NCBI GenBank assembly: GCA_902610815.1
Contig: CACLXG010000001.1
Location: 405,573-469,572, forward strand
Length of the DNA: 64,000 bases
Direction of reading: 5' to 3'
Source: an uncultured Candidatus Actinomarina sp.
GTDB taxonomy: Bacteria > Actinomycetota > Acidimicrobiia > Actinomarinales > Actinomarinaceae
Translations under genes and position numbers: made by a program
Notes under the pieces: model-generated
Seen by the model: the letters and a program-made list of their open reading frames with translations, nothing else
Databases searched by the model: none
What the model was told of the DNA's origin: nothing
Shown: positions 44,927-55,000 of the stretch, piece after piece
Position numbering within the stretch: the stretch's first letter is position 1
Layout of the letters: the number at the start of each line of letters is the position of its first letter

Positions 44927-46083
44927 GTAATTATCCTTTTTTTATACTCTCCAATTAAATATAAACTACCCAGCAATATAGAAGGATTCTTATTTGATGA
45001 AAATGCCCCGAAATTAACTATTCTGTATTCTATATTTTGATCTTTTAAATAATCTATAAATTTTTCAGGGTTTTGCTGATCAAAAAAAGAATCTTCTTCA
45101 ATAAAATTTAACTTGTATTGTTTTTTTGAATTTATATAACTGATGATGCTTTCTATATTTTTTCCATTTTTAAAACCTAGATATAAATAAGTATCTTCTG
45201 AATTATATTCTTTTTCATAGTCTTCTAAGGTCTTTATAAACCCATCTATATTGTGTGCACCATCTAAAATTTTTAAAGGGTTACGGTTAATAATTTCAAA
45301 CCTACCTTCTACAAAATTATGGTTAAATTCTAAAGAAACTTCCTCATTATTTGAACTAAGTAATGAGTTTACGGTAAGGGAGGCAAGCAAATAATTAATT
45401 TGATTAGCTGTTAAATTTGTTATTTTTTTTGATTTACTATCAACAAAATATTTTAAGAAATATTTTGATCTACAATGTTTGTAATTATTTTCTATTACTT
45501 TAACTAATTCATCACTTAGATCTCCAACAAATAAATTATCGATATTATTTGATACAAATATTTTTTGATCTAATACTTCAAGAGCTGTGTAACCAAGTAA
45601 ATCTTGATGATCTCTTCCAATATTTGTAAGTACAACATTTTTACTTTGAATAACAGAAGTAGTGTCTAACATTCCGCCAATTCCAGCCTCACAAATAAAA
45701 TAATCCATTTCATTATCTAAAAAAGCTTTGCAAGCAATGAGAAAAAGAGTCTCAAAATACCCTAAAGTTATATTATTTTCACTCTCAAAGTCTTGAACGA
45801 TTCTTGCAAGGTAATCAAAATTAATTTCATTATTTGATTGTATTCTCTCTGAAAAATGCACAAGATGAGGTGAAGTAAACATTAAAACTTTTGTCGTTTC
45901 TTTACAAAGTAACTGATAAACAAAATTTGCTGTAGACGTTTTGCCATTTGTTCCAACAATAGAAGTTGTTCCATTCATTAATTTATTAAGCTGAGGTTCT
46001 GTAAAAAAACTACGGAGTTTTTCAAGATTCTTGTTTTTGGTTAAACCAATTTTAGAATTTAAATATTCTTCTAATTCCTTCAA
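44923..46083 (-). CDS. folC: Folylpolyglutamate / dihydrofolate synthase
   Basis: This Mur-ligase-family enzyme adds glutamate to folates and may also make dihydrofolate. It has 386 residues, slightly short. The ATP loop [15 protein letters not shown] is near 45, the [13 protein letters not shown] folate region follows, and GHN is represented by [10 protein letters not shown] near 270. The ATG overlaps the valS stop by four bases. No folP or other folate genes are in the window, so the balance between the two activities is unknown. Confidence 0.94.
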   Translation of the reverse strand: MKELEEYLNSKIGLTKNKNLEKLRSFFTEPQLNKLMNGTTSIVGTNGKTSTANFVYQLLCKETTKVLMFTSPHLVHFSERIQSNNEINFDYLARIVQDFESENNITLGYFETLFLIACKAFLDNEMDYFICEAGIGGMLDTTSVIQSKNVVLTNIGRDHQDLLGYTALEVLDQKIFVSNNIDNLFVGDLSDELVKVIENNYKHCRSKYFLKYFVDSKSKKITNLTANQINYLLASLTVNSLLSSNNEEVSLEFNHNFVEGRFEIINRNPLKILDGAHNIDGFIKTLEDYEKEYNSEDTYLYLGFKNGKNIESIISYINSKKQYKLNFIEEDSFFDQQNPEKFIDYLKDQNIEYRIVNFGAFSSNKNPSILLGSLYLIGEYKKRIIT

Positions 46084-48671
46084 TTATCAAGAGATTCTAA
46101 TGTTGAATCTATTGATTCAATCTGGTTATTTAAATTTTGTACATTTTGTTTTTCTTGATCAATTAATTCTTGTTTTGCATTTTGAACAAATTTGTCACTA
46201 CTCAGCCTATTGTTAGAAATCTCTAATGATTTATTCAATTCTTCCTTTTTCTTATTGAGTCTTTTTATTTCACTTTCAACATCAATATATTTATTAGCTA
46301 ATAGACTCAATACAAAATCACTCGACTGAAAGGATAGAACAACTCCATCTTCTGAATTACTCTCAACAACAGATATGTTAACATTTGCAGTTTTCTCTAG
46401 CTGATTGACAAACCAATCCGGATAGGAGTCAAGGGAGTATAAATCAATGGCTAAAGAATTTTTTAATTTATAAGTCGATTTAAAGTTCCTAATTTTTGTG
46501 ATGATCTCTTTCAAATTTTCTATTTCAAAAATATTATCAGATTCTTCATCAAATGTTGAAGGCCATGAATTATCGATTAAATAATTTTCATTGAAAGAAG
46601 ACCATATTTCTTCAGTTATATGGGGCATTGCAGGATTCAATAATTTTAATGATTCTAAAAATATAGACTTTAAAACTGTTTGGGTTTCAATTTTTTCATC
46701 TTTGTCATTAAACAAGTTTTTCGAAAATTCAAAATACCAATCAAACAACTCTGACCACAAGAAATTATACAATAACTTATAGGCGTCCGAAATTTTATAC
46801 TTTTCAAACAGCTCATTAAATTCTTTTAAAGTGTCATTAAACCTTGATATGATCCATTTATTTTCAATTAAAGATGTACTACTAATTTCTGATGGTGTAG
46901 ATTTATCAGTGTATAAATGAACAAATTTTGCTGCATTCCAAATCTTGTTACCGAATTTTTTTGCAGATATTGTCCACTCTTCATCAAAAGGTACATCTTG
47001 TCCTGGATTAGCTTTTTCAATCAGTGAGAATCTCAATGCATCTGCTCCATGTTTTTCAGATAATTCTAAAGGGTCCATTGTGTTGCCAAGGCTTTTTGAC
47101 ATTTTCCTACCTTGTGAATCTCTAACTAAACCATGGATAAGAATATCTTTAAATGGAATATTGTCCATTGTGTATAAACCCATCATGATCATTCTTGCAA
47201 CCCAGAAAAAAATAATATCAAAACCAGTAACAAGTAAAGTTGTAGGGTAATAGCTTTTTAAATCTTCTGTATTTTCTGGCCAGCCTAGAGTGCTGAATGG
47301 CCATAGTGCTGAAGAAAACCAAGTATCTAATACATCTTCATCCTGTGTTAATTGAACACTGTCTTTAAGACCATATTTCTCTCTTACATCAGCCTCACTT
47401 GTACCAACATAGTGATTTTGTTCACCATCGTACCAAGCTGGAATCCTATGGCCCCACCATTGCTGTCTAGATATACACCAGTCCTGAATATTGTACATCC
47501 ATTCAAAATAAGTTTTTTCCCAATTTTTTGGTATAAAACTAATTTCATCATCTTCAACAACTTTTATTGCTTTTTTGGCAACCTCGTTAGTTTTTACAAA
47601 CCATTGTTCAGAAACCATTGGTTCAAGTATTGTTTTTGACCTGTCGCCTTTTGGAATTTGAATTTGATGATCTTTTACTCCTTTAAGTAAATTTTGATTT
47701 TTAAGCATATCTATTATTATTTCTCGAGCCTCAAACCTATCAAGTCCTCTTAATTCACTTGGTATAAATTCATGATCTTCAATTTTTCCATCAAAATCTA
47801 AACACCTAATCATTTCTAGATTGTGCCTTTTTCCGATTTCGTAATCATTGAAGTCATGGGCAGGCGTAATTTTTACACAGCCAGAGCCAAACTCAACATC
47901 AACGTAGTCATCGCCAATAATTTCTACTTCCCTATTTACAATTGGGATAGTTGCTGTTTGGCCAATTAAACCTTTATATCGATCATCTGAAGGATTTACA
48001 GCAACAGCTGTATCACCAAGTAAAGTCTCTGGTCTCGTTGTTGCTATTTCTATAAATGAATCTCCAACCTTATAATTTATAGTCCACAACTTTCCCAATT
48101 CATTTGAAGATGTTACTTCCAAATCAGAAACTGCTGACTTTAATTTTGTATCCCAATTAACCATTCGAGTACCCTTGTAAATTAAATTATTTTCATAAAG
48201 TGAAACAAATACATTTATTACTGCTTCTGAGAGTCCTTCATCCATTGTGAATCTTTCTCTTGACCAATCACAACTCATACCTAATGTTTTCATTTGATTA
48301 GTAATATTGTCACCTGATTTATCTTTCCATTCCCATACTTTTGCTAAAAAATTTTCTCTTCCTAAATCATGCTTAGAAAGCCCGTTTTCATCTAATTCTT
48401 TTTCAACAAGAAGTTGGGTTATAATTCCAGCATGGTCAGTTCCGGGAAGCCATAAAGTTTGAAAGCCTTGTAATCTTTTTATTCTTGTTATAACGTCTAT
48501 AATCGAATGTTCTAAAGCATGGCCCATATGAAGTGAGCCAGTTACATTTGGGGGTGGAATTACTATAGAAAAATTTTCGTCAGAATCTATTGGTTGGAAT
48601 TTATTTCCTTGTTCCCAATTCTTTTGCCATTTCTTTTCAATTGATAATGGATCGTATTTTTCATCTTGCAT
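46080..48671 (-). CDS. valS: Valyl-tRNA synthetase
   Basis: This class I synthetase charges tRNA-Val and edits mischarged threonine. It has 863 residues with HMGH at 48-51, the editing domain with TTRPETLLGDTAVAV, KMSKSLGN near residue 520, and a C-terminal coiled coil of about 60 residues that ends the protein, as in other ValRS. It follows clpX with ten bases between. clpX-valS-folC is a typical actinobacterial arrangement. Confidence 0.97.
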   Translation of the reverse strand: MQDEKYDPLSIEKKWQKNWEQGNKFQPIDSDENFSIVIPPPNVTGSLHMGHALEHSIIDVITRIKRLQGFQTLWLPGTDHAGIITQLLVEKELDENGLSKHDLGRENFLAKVWEWKDKSGDNITNQMKTLGMSCDWSRERFTMDEGLSEAVINVFVSLYENNLIYKGTRMVNWDTKLKSAVSDLEVTSSNELGKLWTINYKVGDSFIEIATTRPETLLGDTAVAVNPSDDRYKGLIGQTATIPIVNREVEIIGDDYVDVEFGSGCVKITPAHDFNDYEIGKRHNLEMIRCLDFDGKIEDHEFIPSELRGLDRFEAREIIIDMLKNQNLLKGVKDHQIQIPKGDRSKTILEPMVSEQWFVKTNEVAKKAIKVVEDDEISFIPKNWEKTYFEWMYNIQDWCISRQQWWGHRIPAWYDGEQNHYVGTSEADVREKYGLKDSVQLTQDEDVLDTWFSSALWPFSTLGWPENTEDLKSYYPTTLLVTGFDIIFFWVARMIMMGLYTMDNIPFKDILIHGLVRDSQGRKMSKSLGNTMDPLELSEKHGADALRFSLIEKANPGQDVPFDEEWTISAKKFGNKIWNAAKFVHLYTDKSTPSEISSTSLIENKWIISRFNDTLKEFNELFEKYKISDAYKLLYNFLWSELFDWYFEFSKNLFNDKDEKIETQTVLKSIFLESLKLLNPAMPHITEEIWSSFNENYLIDNSWPSTFDEESDNIFEIENLKEIITKIRNFKSTYKLKNSLAIDLYSLDSYPDWFVNQLEKTANVNISVVESNSEDGVVLSFQSSDFVLSLLANKYIDVESEIKRLNKKKEELNKSLEISNNRLSSDKFVQNAKQELIDQEKQNVQNLNNQIESIDSTLESLDN

Positions 48672-48681
48672 ATGTTATATT

Positions 48682-49938
48682 TTATGCAGTTTTGTCGTCT
48701 TTTGACTCTTTCAAGACCATTTTTGGTGCAATATCTTCCAAAACATTTTCTTTATCGATAATTATTTTAGAAATATCTTTTCTTGATGGAGATTCATACA
48801 TTTCATCTAGCAATATTTTCTCTAGTATTGAACGTAAGCCTCTTGCACCAGTTTTTCTTTCAAGTGCTAAATCAGTCATTGCCTCAAGTGATGCCTCAGT
48901 AAATACAAGATCTATATCATCAAGTTCAAACATTTTCTTAAATTGTTTTGTAATAGCATTTTTTGGCTTGGTTAAGATATCTATCAACGCATCCTTACTC
49001 AATTCATTAACATTAGTCGTAACTGGTAGTCTTCCAATAAATTCAGGTATTAAGCCAAACTTAATCAAATCTTTTGGTTCAACAAAAGCAAATAGTTCCT
49101 CTTTATTAAATTCTTTCGAATCTGAAATGTTTGTATTAAAGCCAATTGTATTCTCTCCAAGTCTTTTACTGATAATTTGATCCAAGCCATCAAAAGCTCC
49201 TCCAACAATAAATAAGATGTTTGTAGTATCTATTTGCAAGTATTCTTGTTGCGGATGTTTTCTACCACCTTGTGGTGGCACTTGAGCAGTGGTTCCTTCA
49301 AGTATTTTAAGTAACGCCTGTTGAACACCTTCCCCTGACACATCTCTTGTAATTGATGGGTTGTCAGACTTTCTTGTGATTTTATCAATTTCATCAATGT
49401 AGATTATGCCTTTTTCAGCTCTAGGAATTTCATAATCAGCAGACTGGATTAAAGTGAGTAAAATATTTTCTACATCTTCGCCAACATAACCAGCTTCAGT
49501 AAGAGTAGTTGCATCTGCGATAGCGAAAGGAACATTTAGTGTTTTTGCTAATGTTTGTGCCAATAAAGTTTTACCACTTCCAGTTGGGCCTAAGAGTAAA
49601 ACATTTGATTTTTGTATTTCTAATTCATTATCTAGTAAATCACCCTTATAAATTCTTTTGTAGTGATTGTAAACTGCGACAGACAAAGTCTTTTTTGCGT
49701 CTTCTTGGCCAATGATATATTCATTAAGAGATTGGTTAATCTCTTTTGGTAAAGGTAAATACTCTTCTGGACTAGTTTCTAGTTTTTCGACTTTTTCTTC
49801 TTCGATTATTTCAACACAAAGTTCAATACATTCATCACAAATGTACACACCTGGACCAGCGATTAACTTTATTACTTGTTTTTGAGACTTGCCACAAAAA
49901 CTGCACTTGAGTGCTTGAGAAGAGTCTTTACTTGCCAT
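48682..49938 (-). CDS. clpX: ATP-dependent protease ATPase subunit ClpX
   Basis: This unfoldase feeds substrates to ClpP. It has 418 residues. The N-terminal C4 zinc domain ([11 protein letters not shown] and [10 protein letters not shown]) is followed by an AAA+ core with Walker A GPTGSGKT near 116, Walker [11 protein letters not shown] and the arginine-finger region. The IGF-type ClpP-docking loop appears as a Gly-containing [10 protein letters not shown]. It lies 26 bases after clpP. The zinc finger and core are intact. Confidence 0.97.
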   Translation of the reverse strand: MASKDSSQALKCSFCGKSQKQVIKLIAGPGVYICDECIELCVEIIEEEKVEKLETSPEEYLPLPKEINQSLNEYIIGQEDAKKTLSVAVYNHYKRIYKGDLLDNELEIQKSNVLLLGPTGSGKTLLAQTLAKTLNVPFAIADATTLTEAGYVGEDVENILLTLIQSADYEIPRAEKGIIYIDEIDKITRKSDNPSITRDVSGEGVQQALLKILEGTTAQVPPQGGRKHPQQEYLQIDTTNILFIVGGAFDGLDQIISKRLGENTIGFNTNISDSKEFNKEELFAFVEPKDLIKFGLIPEFIGRLPVTTNVNELSKDALIDILTKPKNAITKQFKKMFELDDIDLVFTEASLEAMTDLALERKTGARGLRSILEKILLDEMYESPSRKDISKIIIDKENVLEDIAPKMVLKESKDDKTA

Positions 49939-49964
49939 TTTTAACTACCCTGTTGTTTTTTTAG

Positions 49965-50582
49965 TTATTTTTTTTCGGCTAACTCCCTTTGAATTAGCAC
50001 CTCATCTACTATACCGTATTCTTTTGCTTCTTGCGCGGTCATCCAAAAATCTCTATCTGTGTCTTCTGCAACTTTTTCAACGTTTTGGCCAGTAAAATCA
50101 GCCAATAAACCATTTAATTGAGTTCTCATTGATACAATCAAGTCAAAATTTCTCTCCATATCAGCTACAGTTCCCTCCATGCCGCCTGATGGTTGGTGGA
50201 GCATGATTCTTGCATTTGGCAAGCTATATCTTTTTCCAGGTGTACCACCAGCTAAAATAACAGATGCCGCAGATGCTGCTAGACCCATACACACTGTAGA
50301 GATATCTGGCTTTATATACTTCATTGTGTCATAAATTGTAAATAGCGAAGTGATTGATCCTCCTGGCGAATTGATATACATAAAAATATCTTTATCTGGG
50401 TCTTCTGACTCTAAATGTAATAGTTGAGCCATTATGGAGTTTGCTACACCATCATCAATTGGAGTTCCCAAAAATATAATTCTATCTTTTAAAAGCCTTG
50501 AGTATATATCAAAGGCCCTTTCGCCCCTGTTAGTATTTTCTATAACAGTAGGGATAACATAATTTGAAGGTAATTCTTTCAT
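49965..50582 (-). CDS. clpP: ATP-dependent Clp protease proteolytic subunit
   Basis: This 205-residue serine protease forms the barrel of ClpXP. The catalytic serine is S104 in GLAASAAS, the histidine is H129 in IMLHQPSGG, and the aspartate lies in the DTDRDFWM region near 175. Most actinobacteria carry two adjacent clpP genes here; this locus has only one. The gene lies directly after tig with one base between and 26 bases before clpX. Confidence 0.97.
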   Translation of the reverse strand: MKELPSNYVIPTVIENTNRGERAFDIYSRLLKDRIIFLGTPIDDGVANSIMAQLLHLESEDPDKDIFMYINSPGGSITSLFTIYDTMKYIKPDISTVCMGLAASAASVILAGGTPGKRYSLPNARIMLHQPSGGMEGTVADMERNFDLIVSMRTQLNGLLADFTGQNVEKVAEDTDRDFWMTAQEAKEYGIVDEVLIQRELAEKK

Positions 50583-50583
50583 A

Positions 50584-51903
50584 TTATTCTTCCTCTCTTA
50601 CTTCTTCCTCTTGATTGTAGACGTCTTGTAGGTATACTTTTTCACCATCCTTATCAACAGACACTCCTTGTTGCAAAATATGCAGCATAGCCTTATTTCT
50701 AAGGGATTCTGCTTCTAGATTTAATCTATGACTAGCATCCTCTACTTCAATTCTTTCATCATCATGGGTTGACATGTGATCATCAATATATTTGATTTCT
50801 TTATCATCTAATTTAATTTCTTGATCTTCAACGACTTTATCTAAAATAACTACCATTGATAAATTTCTAGTCGCTTGATTTTTCAAGTCTTCTTGTAGAG
50901 TTTCTTCAGTTAATCCTGTAATTTGCAAGTAATCTTCAATTTTTATATTATTTTGGTTTAATTCAGCCATGAAATTTTGTAATATGCTATCCATTTCAGC
51001 AATTACTAACTGTTCAGGAAGTTCCAACTTTGATTCTTCTATTAATTTACTTGTTAATAAACCTTGGTACTGATTAGCGATTTGTCTTTTTTTAACCATC
51101 TCAATATTTTTAAATAACTCACTGTTCATTTCTGCAATACTTTCAAATTCAGTCATTGAAGAAACCCATTCGTCAGTCAATTCTGGCATAACTTTTTCTT
51201 TAATTTCTTTAACTAAGACTGAAATTTCGACATTACTTTTACCAACAGAAGGTATATCATCATTAAATTTTATAATTGCACCAGTAGACACACCTTCTAA
51301 TTTTGAGTCCATTGAGGGTGTTAGTGAGTTGCTTCCAAGTTCATACAAGTAATCCTGATAAGAGAACTCTTCTAACTCTTTACCATTTTCCATACCACTG
51401 ATATTTACTAATAAATAATCAGATGTTTTCGATGGTCTTTCAACTTTAGTAACATCAGCGAACTGTAGCTTTATTCTATCAATTTGATCTGATATCTCTT
51501 CCTCTGTAGGGGTAATGGATTCTACTTCTACAGTTTGATTAAGTTTTGGAAGATTTGATAATTTTGGCCAAAGGGTTATTAGAACATCTACCTTATAGGA
51601 TTTCTTTCCTTTTTTTAAATCTTTTACAACAGGTCTTACAGCTGGGTTTAATTCTTCTTTCTGCAAAATTTCAAAAATTTGCTCAGGCAAAAATAAATCA
51701 ATTGATTCTTCAAGTATATAATCCTCACCTACTTCTCTTATTACAATATTTTTTGGTATTTTCCCTGGTCTAAACCCTTTAACTTTTAAAGATTTGCTAA
51801 TTTTAGAAATTGCTTCATCTTTTTTAGATTCAAGGTCTTGAAAATCAATATCAATTTCTATATTGTTTTCAAAATCGCTAACTTTTTTTACTTTATATTT
51901 CAT
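50584..51903 (-). CDS. tig: Trigger factor
   Basis: This ribosome-bound chaperone has 439 residues. The ribosome-binding domain with the [14 protein letters not shown] signature is near 40, a reduced FKBP-like domain lies around 160-240 (the usual FKBP aromatic residues are partly lost), and the helical C-terminal arms end in an acidic tail (QEEEVREEE). An AGGAG Shine-Dalgarno precedes the ATG by five bases. It begins a tig-clpP-clpX series, with the tRNA-His gene immediately upstream. Confidence 0.95.
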   Translation of the reverse strand: MKYKVKKVSDFENNIEIDIDFQDLESKKDEAISKISKSLKVKGFRPGKIPKNIVIREVGEDYILEESIDLFLPEQIFEILQKEELNPAVRPVVKDLKKGKKSYKVDVLITLWPKLSNLPKLNQTVEVESITPTEEEISDQIDRIKLQFADVTKVERPSKTSDYLLVNISGMENGKELEEFSYQDYLYELGSNSLTPSMDSKLEGVSTGAIIKFNDDIPSVGKSNVEISVLVKEIKEKVMPELTDEWVSSMTEFESIAEMNSELFKNIEMVKKRQIANQYQGLLTSKLIEESKLELPEQLVIAEMDSILQNFMAELNQNNIKIEDYLQITGLTEETLQEDLKNQATRNLSMVVILDKVVEDQEIKLDDKEIKYIDDHMSTHDDERIEVEDASHRLNLEAESLRNKAMLHILQQGVSVDKDGEKVYLQDVYNQEEEVREEE

Positions 51904-51924
51904 TTATCTCCTAATAAATATAAG

Positions 51925-52000
51925 GGTGACCGACGGGATTCGAACCCGCGACCTCCTGGACCACAACCAGGCGCTCTAACCGAACTGAGCTACGATCACC
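51925..52000 (-). tRNA. tRNA-His(GTG)
   Basis: Minus-strand cloverleaf with anticodon stem CCTGG/CCAGG and loop TTGTGGT (GTG). The acceptor is GTGATCG/CGGTCAC, and an additional G at 52000 faces C73 at 51925, so the G-1 identity base of histidine tRNA is encoded. CCA is not encoded. Confidence 0.95.
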
Positions 52001-52004
52001 ACAG

Positions 52005-52078
52005 CGCTCTCGATAGGACTCGAACCTATAACCTACAGATTAGAAGTCTGTTGCTCTATCCATTTGAGCTACGAGAGC
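52005..52078 (-). tRNA. tRNA-Arg(TCT)
   Basis: Minus-strand cloverleaf: acceptor GCTCTCG/CGAGAGC, anticodon stem ACAGA/TCTGT with loop CTTCTAA (TCT), T-loop TTCGAGT. Only four bases separate it from tRNA-His. AGA is a preferred arginine codon in AT-rich genomes. CCA is not encoded. Confidence 0.95.
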
Positions 52079-52086
52079 TCTTCGTG

Positions 52087-52157
52087 AGCGGGTGAAGGGA
52101 ATCGAACCCTCATAGCCAGCTTGGAAGGCTGGAGCTTTGCCATTAAGCTACACCCGC
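52087..52157 (-). tRNA. tRNA-Gly(TCC)
   Basis: Minus-strand cloverleaf: acceptor GCGGGTG/CACCCGC, D-arm TAGCTTAATGGCAAAGCT, anticodon stem CCAGC/GCTGG with loop CTTCCAA (TCC), T-loop TTCGATT. CCA is not encoded. Confidence 0.95.
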
Positions 52158-52164
52158 AGGTCTG

Positions 52165-52239
52165 TCGGGCTGGTGAGATTCGAACTCACGACCTCCTGCT
52201 CCCAAAGCAGGCGCTCTAGCCAAGCTGAGCCACAGCCCG
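52165..52239 (-). tRNA. tRNA-Pro(TGG)
   Basis: Minus-strand cloverleaf: acceptor CGGGCTG/CAGCCCG, anticodon stem CCTGC/GCAGG with loop TTTGGGA (TGG), T-loop TTCGAAT. First gene of the minus-strand Pro-Gly-Arg-His array. CCA is not encoded. Confidence 0.95.
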
Positions 52240-52334
52240 CAACTTAATTATTTTTCTATCTTAACTGTTTTATAAAAAGAATAAATAGAAAAAATTTATA
52301 CTTAACTATCATAATCTAAGTTAATCTTTAAAAG
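52240..52334. promoter_or_regulatory. Divergent intergenic region between two tRNA arrays
   Basis: This 95-base, extremely AT-rich spacer separates the minus-strand tRNA-Pro array from the plus-strand tRNA-Lys/Leu array and so must hold both promoters. A CATAAT at 52310-52315 (+) is a possible -10 for tRNA-Lys. No convincing -35 was seen on either strand. Confidence 0.4.
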
Positions 52335-52408
52335 GGGTCGCTAGCTCAATTTGGCAGAGCAACGGACTCTTAATCCGCAGGTTCGGGGTTCAAGTCCCCG
52401 GCGACCCA
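52335..52408 (+). tRNA. tRNA-Lys(CTT)
   Basis: Plus-strand cloverleaf: acceptor GGGTCGC/GCGACCC, D-arm TAGCTCAATTTGGCAGAGC, anticodon stem ACGGA/TCCGC (one A-C mismatch at the outer pair) with loop CTCTTAA (CTT), T-loop TTCAAGT. CCA is not encoded. Confidence 0.93.
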
Positions 52409-52420
52409 CGCGACATTTTA

Positions 52421-52503
52421 GCGGATGTGGCGGAACTGGTAGACGCGCTAGATTTAGGATCTAGTGAGCTTTGCTCGTGGAGGTTCGAGTCCTCTCATCC
52501 GCA
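52421..52503 (+). tRNA. tRNA-Leu(TAG)
   Basis: Plus-strand type II tRNA with a long variable arm: acceptor GCGGATG/CATCCGC, anticodon stem CTAGA/TCTAG with loop TTTAGGA (TAG), variable stem GAGC-TTT-GCTC and T-loop TTCGAGT. CCA is not encoded. Confidence 0.95.
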
Positions 52504-52517
52504 CAAATTATAGTTGT

Positions 52518-53012
52518 TTATTTTGGTGGAAATTCTACGATAAGCTCTGTTGAACTTGCCGTAGCATAAACTTTTCCATCCTTATCACTTAAAGTGCCAT
52601 TAACAAAAATTACTCTTTTGCCTATTTTTTCAATCTTAGCCGATGCAGTAACTTCACCTGTAGATACTGTCATAGGTCTAAAGTAGTTAATTCTAATATC
52701 TGTCGTCATAGTCAAATACCCTTTATCAAGCTGACAGTTAGCTGAAATACTATTACAAGAATCTAACATTGTAGCTGCTAAACCCCCGTGGACGGTCCCA
52801 AGGGGATTGTAGTGAAACTCTTGTGGTGTAAGTGTAAAAGTCACCTGACCTTTATCGTCTACTTCAACCTGTGAAGTATCCATTAGGGCACCCATTGGAA
52901 TATTTTCAACTGGTAAGTTTATAAAGAAATCTCTTCTACCATCTTTATCTAAATTTACTAATTCAAGTACTAATCCTGGAACTAAGTCCCATTTAACTAT
53001 TCTTTCATTCAT
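52518..53012 (-). CDS. PaaI-family hotdog thioesterase
   Basis: A predicted acyl-CoA thioesterase of 164 residues. The hotdog core shows FHYNPLGTVHGGLAATMLDSC, with the HGG motif and following Asp typical of PaaI enzymes, then DIRINYFRPM and a terminal strand with YATASSTELIVEF. The ATG at 53012 overlaps the acs stop by eight bases; a longer reading from 53060 runs further into acs and is less likely. It could recycle CoA from a thioester near acetyl-CoA metabolism, but the substrate is unknown. Confidence 0.85.
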   Translation of the reverse strand: MNERIVKWDLVPGLVLELVNLDKDGRRDFFINLPVENIPMGALMDTSQVEVDDKGQVTFTLTPQEFHYNPLGTVHGGLAATMLDSCNSISANCQLDKGYLTMTTDIRINYFRPMTVSTGEVTASAKIEKIGKRVIFVNGTLSDKDGKVYATASSTELIVEFPPK

Positions 53013-54951
53013 CGTCAGATTCAGATGCTCTTGTTTGTAATTCGGATACAATATCTGCATTTGCTAATGTAGTTACATCTCCAAGCTTTCTTTCTTCTGA
53101 AATATCTTTTAAAAGCCTGCGCATGATTTTTCCACTTCTAGTTTTTGGTAAATCAGCAGTTATAACAATACTTTTTGGTTTAGCAATTGGACCAATTTTA
53201 TCACTTACATGCTGTCTAAGATCAGCAATTAAATCTTCATTGCCATCGTCAGTTCCTATTAATGAGACAAATGCAGCAATCGCCTCTCCAGTAATCTCGT
53301 CACTCCTACCAATCACTGCGGCTTCTGCTACTGCCTGGTGGGAAACTAAAGCACTTTCAACTTCAGCTGTTGATATTCTGTGTCCAGATATATTCATTAC
53401 ATCATCTACGCGCCCTAAAAGCCATATGTAACCTTCATCATCATATTTAGCGCCGTCACCTGCAAAATATAAACCATCGTGTTGAGACCAATAAGTATCT
53501 AAATACCTTTGATCATCTCCATAAACGGTTCTAAGCATTGATGGCCATGGAGATTTTACCGCTAAAAAGCCACCTTCACCTTTGCCTACTTCTTTCCCAT
53601 CATTGTCAATAACAATTGATTCGATACCTGGTAATGGTCCACAAGCTGATCCAGGTTTAGTGCTTGTCACACCTGGAAGTGGGGAAATCATTATTGAGCC
53701 AGTTTCCGTTTGCCACCATGTATCAACAATTGCACAATTTTCGCCACCGATATTTTCGTGATACCACATCCATGCTTCGGGGTTTATAGGCTCACCAACT
53801 GTTCCTAAAATTCTTAGTGAACTTAAATCATGAGCTTGGGGATGCTCCACCCCCCATTTCATAAATGCCCTTATTGCAGTTGGGGCTGTATAAAAAATAT
53901 TGACTTTATACTTTTCAATAATACTCCAAAGTCTCTTTTCGTCAGGTGCATTTGGTGCACCCTCATACATAACGCTTGTAGCTTTATTAGCTAATGGACC
54001 ATAAACAATATAGCTATGACCTGTAACCCAGCCACAATCTGCAGCACACCAGTAAATATCTTCTTCTTTTACATCAAAAACTTCATGGTGAGTTGTTGTC
54101 ACACCTGTTAGGTATCCTCCTTGAGTATGCACAATGCCTTTTGGCTTTGCAGTTGTGCCAGATGTGTAAAGGATGTATAACATGTCTTCAGAATTCATTA
54201 TTTCAGGTTCACATTCAGAAGATTCATTATCAGTTATTTCGTGATACCAATGATCTCGACCATCAGCCATATTAATTTCTTGCTCAGTTCGTTTAACAAC
54301 AATTACATTTTTTACATATTCAGTAAGCTCCAGTGAGCCATCAACATTATTTTTTAGAGGAACTATGTCTCCTCTTCTCCATGCACCATCAGCAGTAATA
54401 ACTATTTTTGCTTTTGCGTCATTAATTCTGTCTGCAAGAGCTTCTGATGAAAATCCACCAAATACAACTGAGTGCACTGCCCCAATCCTTGCACATGCCA
54501 ACATGGAAACTACTATTTCTGGAGTCATGCCTAAATAAATTGCTACTCTGTCACCTTTCCCTACACCAAGTTTTTTTAATGCATTTGAAAGCTTGCAAAC
54601 TCGCTCGTATAAATCTTGATATGTAATTTCCTGGGTATCTCCCGGTTCACCTTCCCAGTAAAATGCAACTCTATCCCCATCAGACTCAAGGTGTCTATCT
54701 AAGCAATTATAAGATAAGTTCAGCTCACCATCTTTAAACCATTTGAAAAAAGGAGGGTTAGAATCATCTAGTATCTCTGTTGGTTCTTTGAACCAAGAAA
54801 TTCTTGTTAAGGCTTGTTTTTGCCAAAATTTTAATCTATTCTCATTTGCTTCGTCATACCAAGAAGATGGAGCATTTGCCTTTTTAACTAACTGTTCAGA
54901 AGGTGGAAACTTTCTATCTTCTTTAAGTAGGTTTTCAATTTTTTCATTCAT
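53005..54951 (-). CDS. acs: Acetyl-CoA synthetase
   Basis: This AMP-forming ligase activates acetate with ATP and CoA. It has 648 residues, the normal length. The ATP loop YILYTSGTTAKPKG is near 265, the WWQTETGSIM acetyl pocket is near 412, and the C-terminal PKTRSGKIMRR contains the lysine regulated by acetylation in this family. GGGGAG lies before the ATG. The thioesterase gene overlaps its end. It probably allows growth on acetate released by other microbes. Confidence 0.96.
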   Translation of the reverse strand: MNEKIENLLKEDRKFPPSEQLVKKANAPSSWYDEANENRLKFWQKQALTRISWFKEPTEILDDSNPPFFKWFKDGELNLSYNCLDRHLESDGDRVAFYWEGEPGDTQEITYQDLYERVCKLSNALKKLGVGKGDRVAIYLGMTPEIVVSMLACARIGAVHSVVFGGFSSEALADRINDAKAKIVITADGAWRRGDIVPLKNNVDGSLELTEYVKNVIVVKRTEQEINMADGRDHWYHEITDNESSECEPEIMNSEDMLYILYTSGTTAKPKGIVHTQGGYLTGVTTTHHEVFDVKEEDIYWCAADCGWVTGHSYIVYGPLANKATSVMYEGAPNAPDEKRLWSIIEKYKVNIFYTAPTAIRAFMKWGVEHPQAHDLSSLRILGTVGEPINPEAWMWYHENIGGENCAIVDTWWQTETGSIMISPLPGVTSTKPGSACGPLPGIESIVIDNDGKEVGKGEGGFLAVKSPWPSMLRTVYGDDQRYLDTYWSQHDGLYFAGDGAKYDDEGYIWLLGRVDDVMNISGHRISTAEVESALVSHQAVAEAAVIGRSDEITGEAIAAFVSLIGTDDGNEDLIADLRQHVSDKIGPIAKPKSIVITADLPKTRSGKIMRRLLKDISEERKLGDVTTLANADIVSELQTRASESDDE

Positions 54952-54955
54952 AATT

Positions 54956-54975
54956 CTCCCCTTTAAATTAGTATA
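54956..54975 (-). promoter_or_regulatory. Putative -10 and Shine-Dalgarno region of acs
   Basis: On the minus strand TATACT (54975-54970) is followed by AGGGGAG (54962-54956), four bases before the acs ATG at 54951. This gives a short leader of a conventional kind, in contrast to the leaderless genes nearby. The -35 was not identified. Confidence 0.4.
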
Positions 54976-55000
54976 TATAACTCTGAAAAGAAAAATCTAC

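Noticed and set aside
48590-49180. 196-codon frame on the plus strand opposite clpX/valS
   Set aside because: It is the reverse complement of conserved ClpX and ValS codons, has an amino-acid make-up typical of antisense of AT-rich genes, and has no ribosome-binding site.
51838-52095. 85-codon plus-strand frame across tRNA-His and tRNA-Arg
   Set aside because: It is made of antisense tRNA sequence; the frequent annotation artefact RRDSNPRPPGP-type peptides come from tRNA T-arms.
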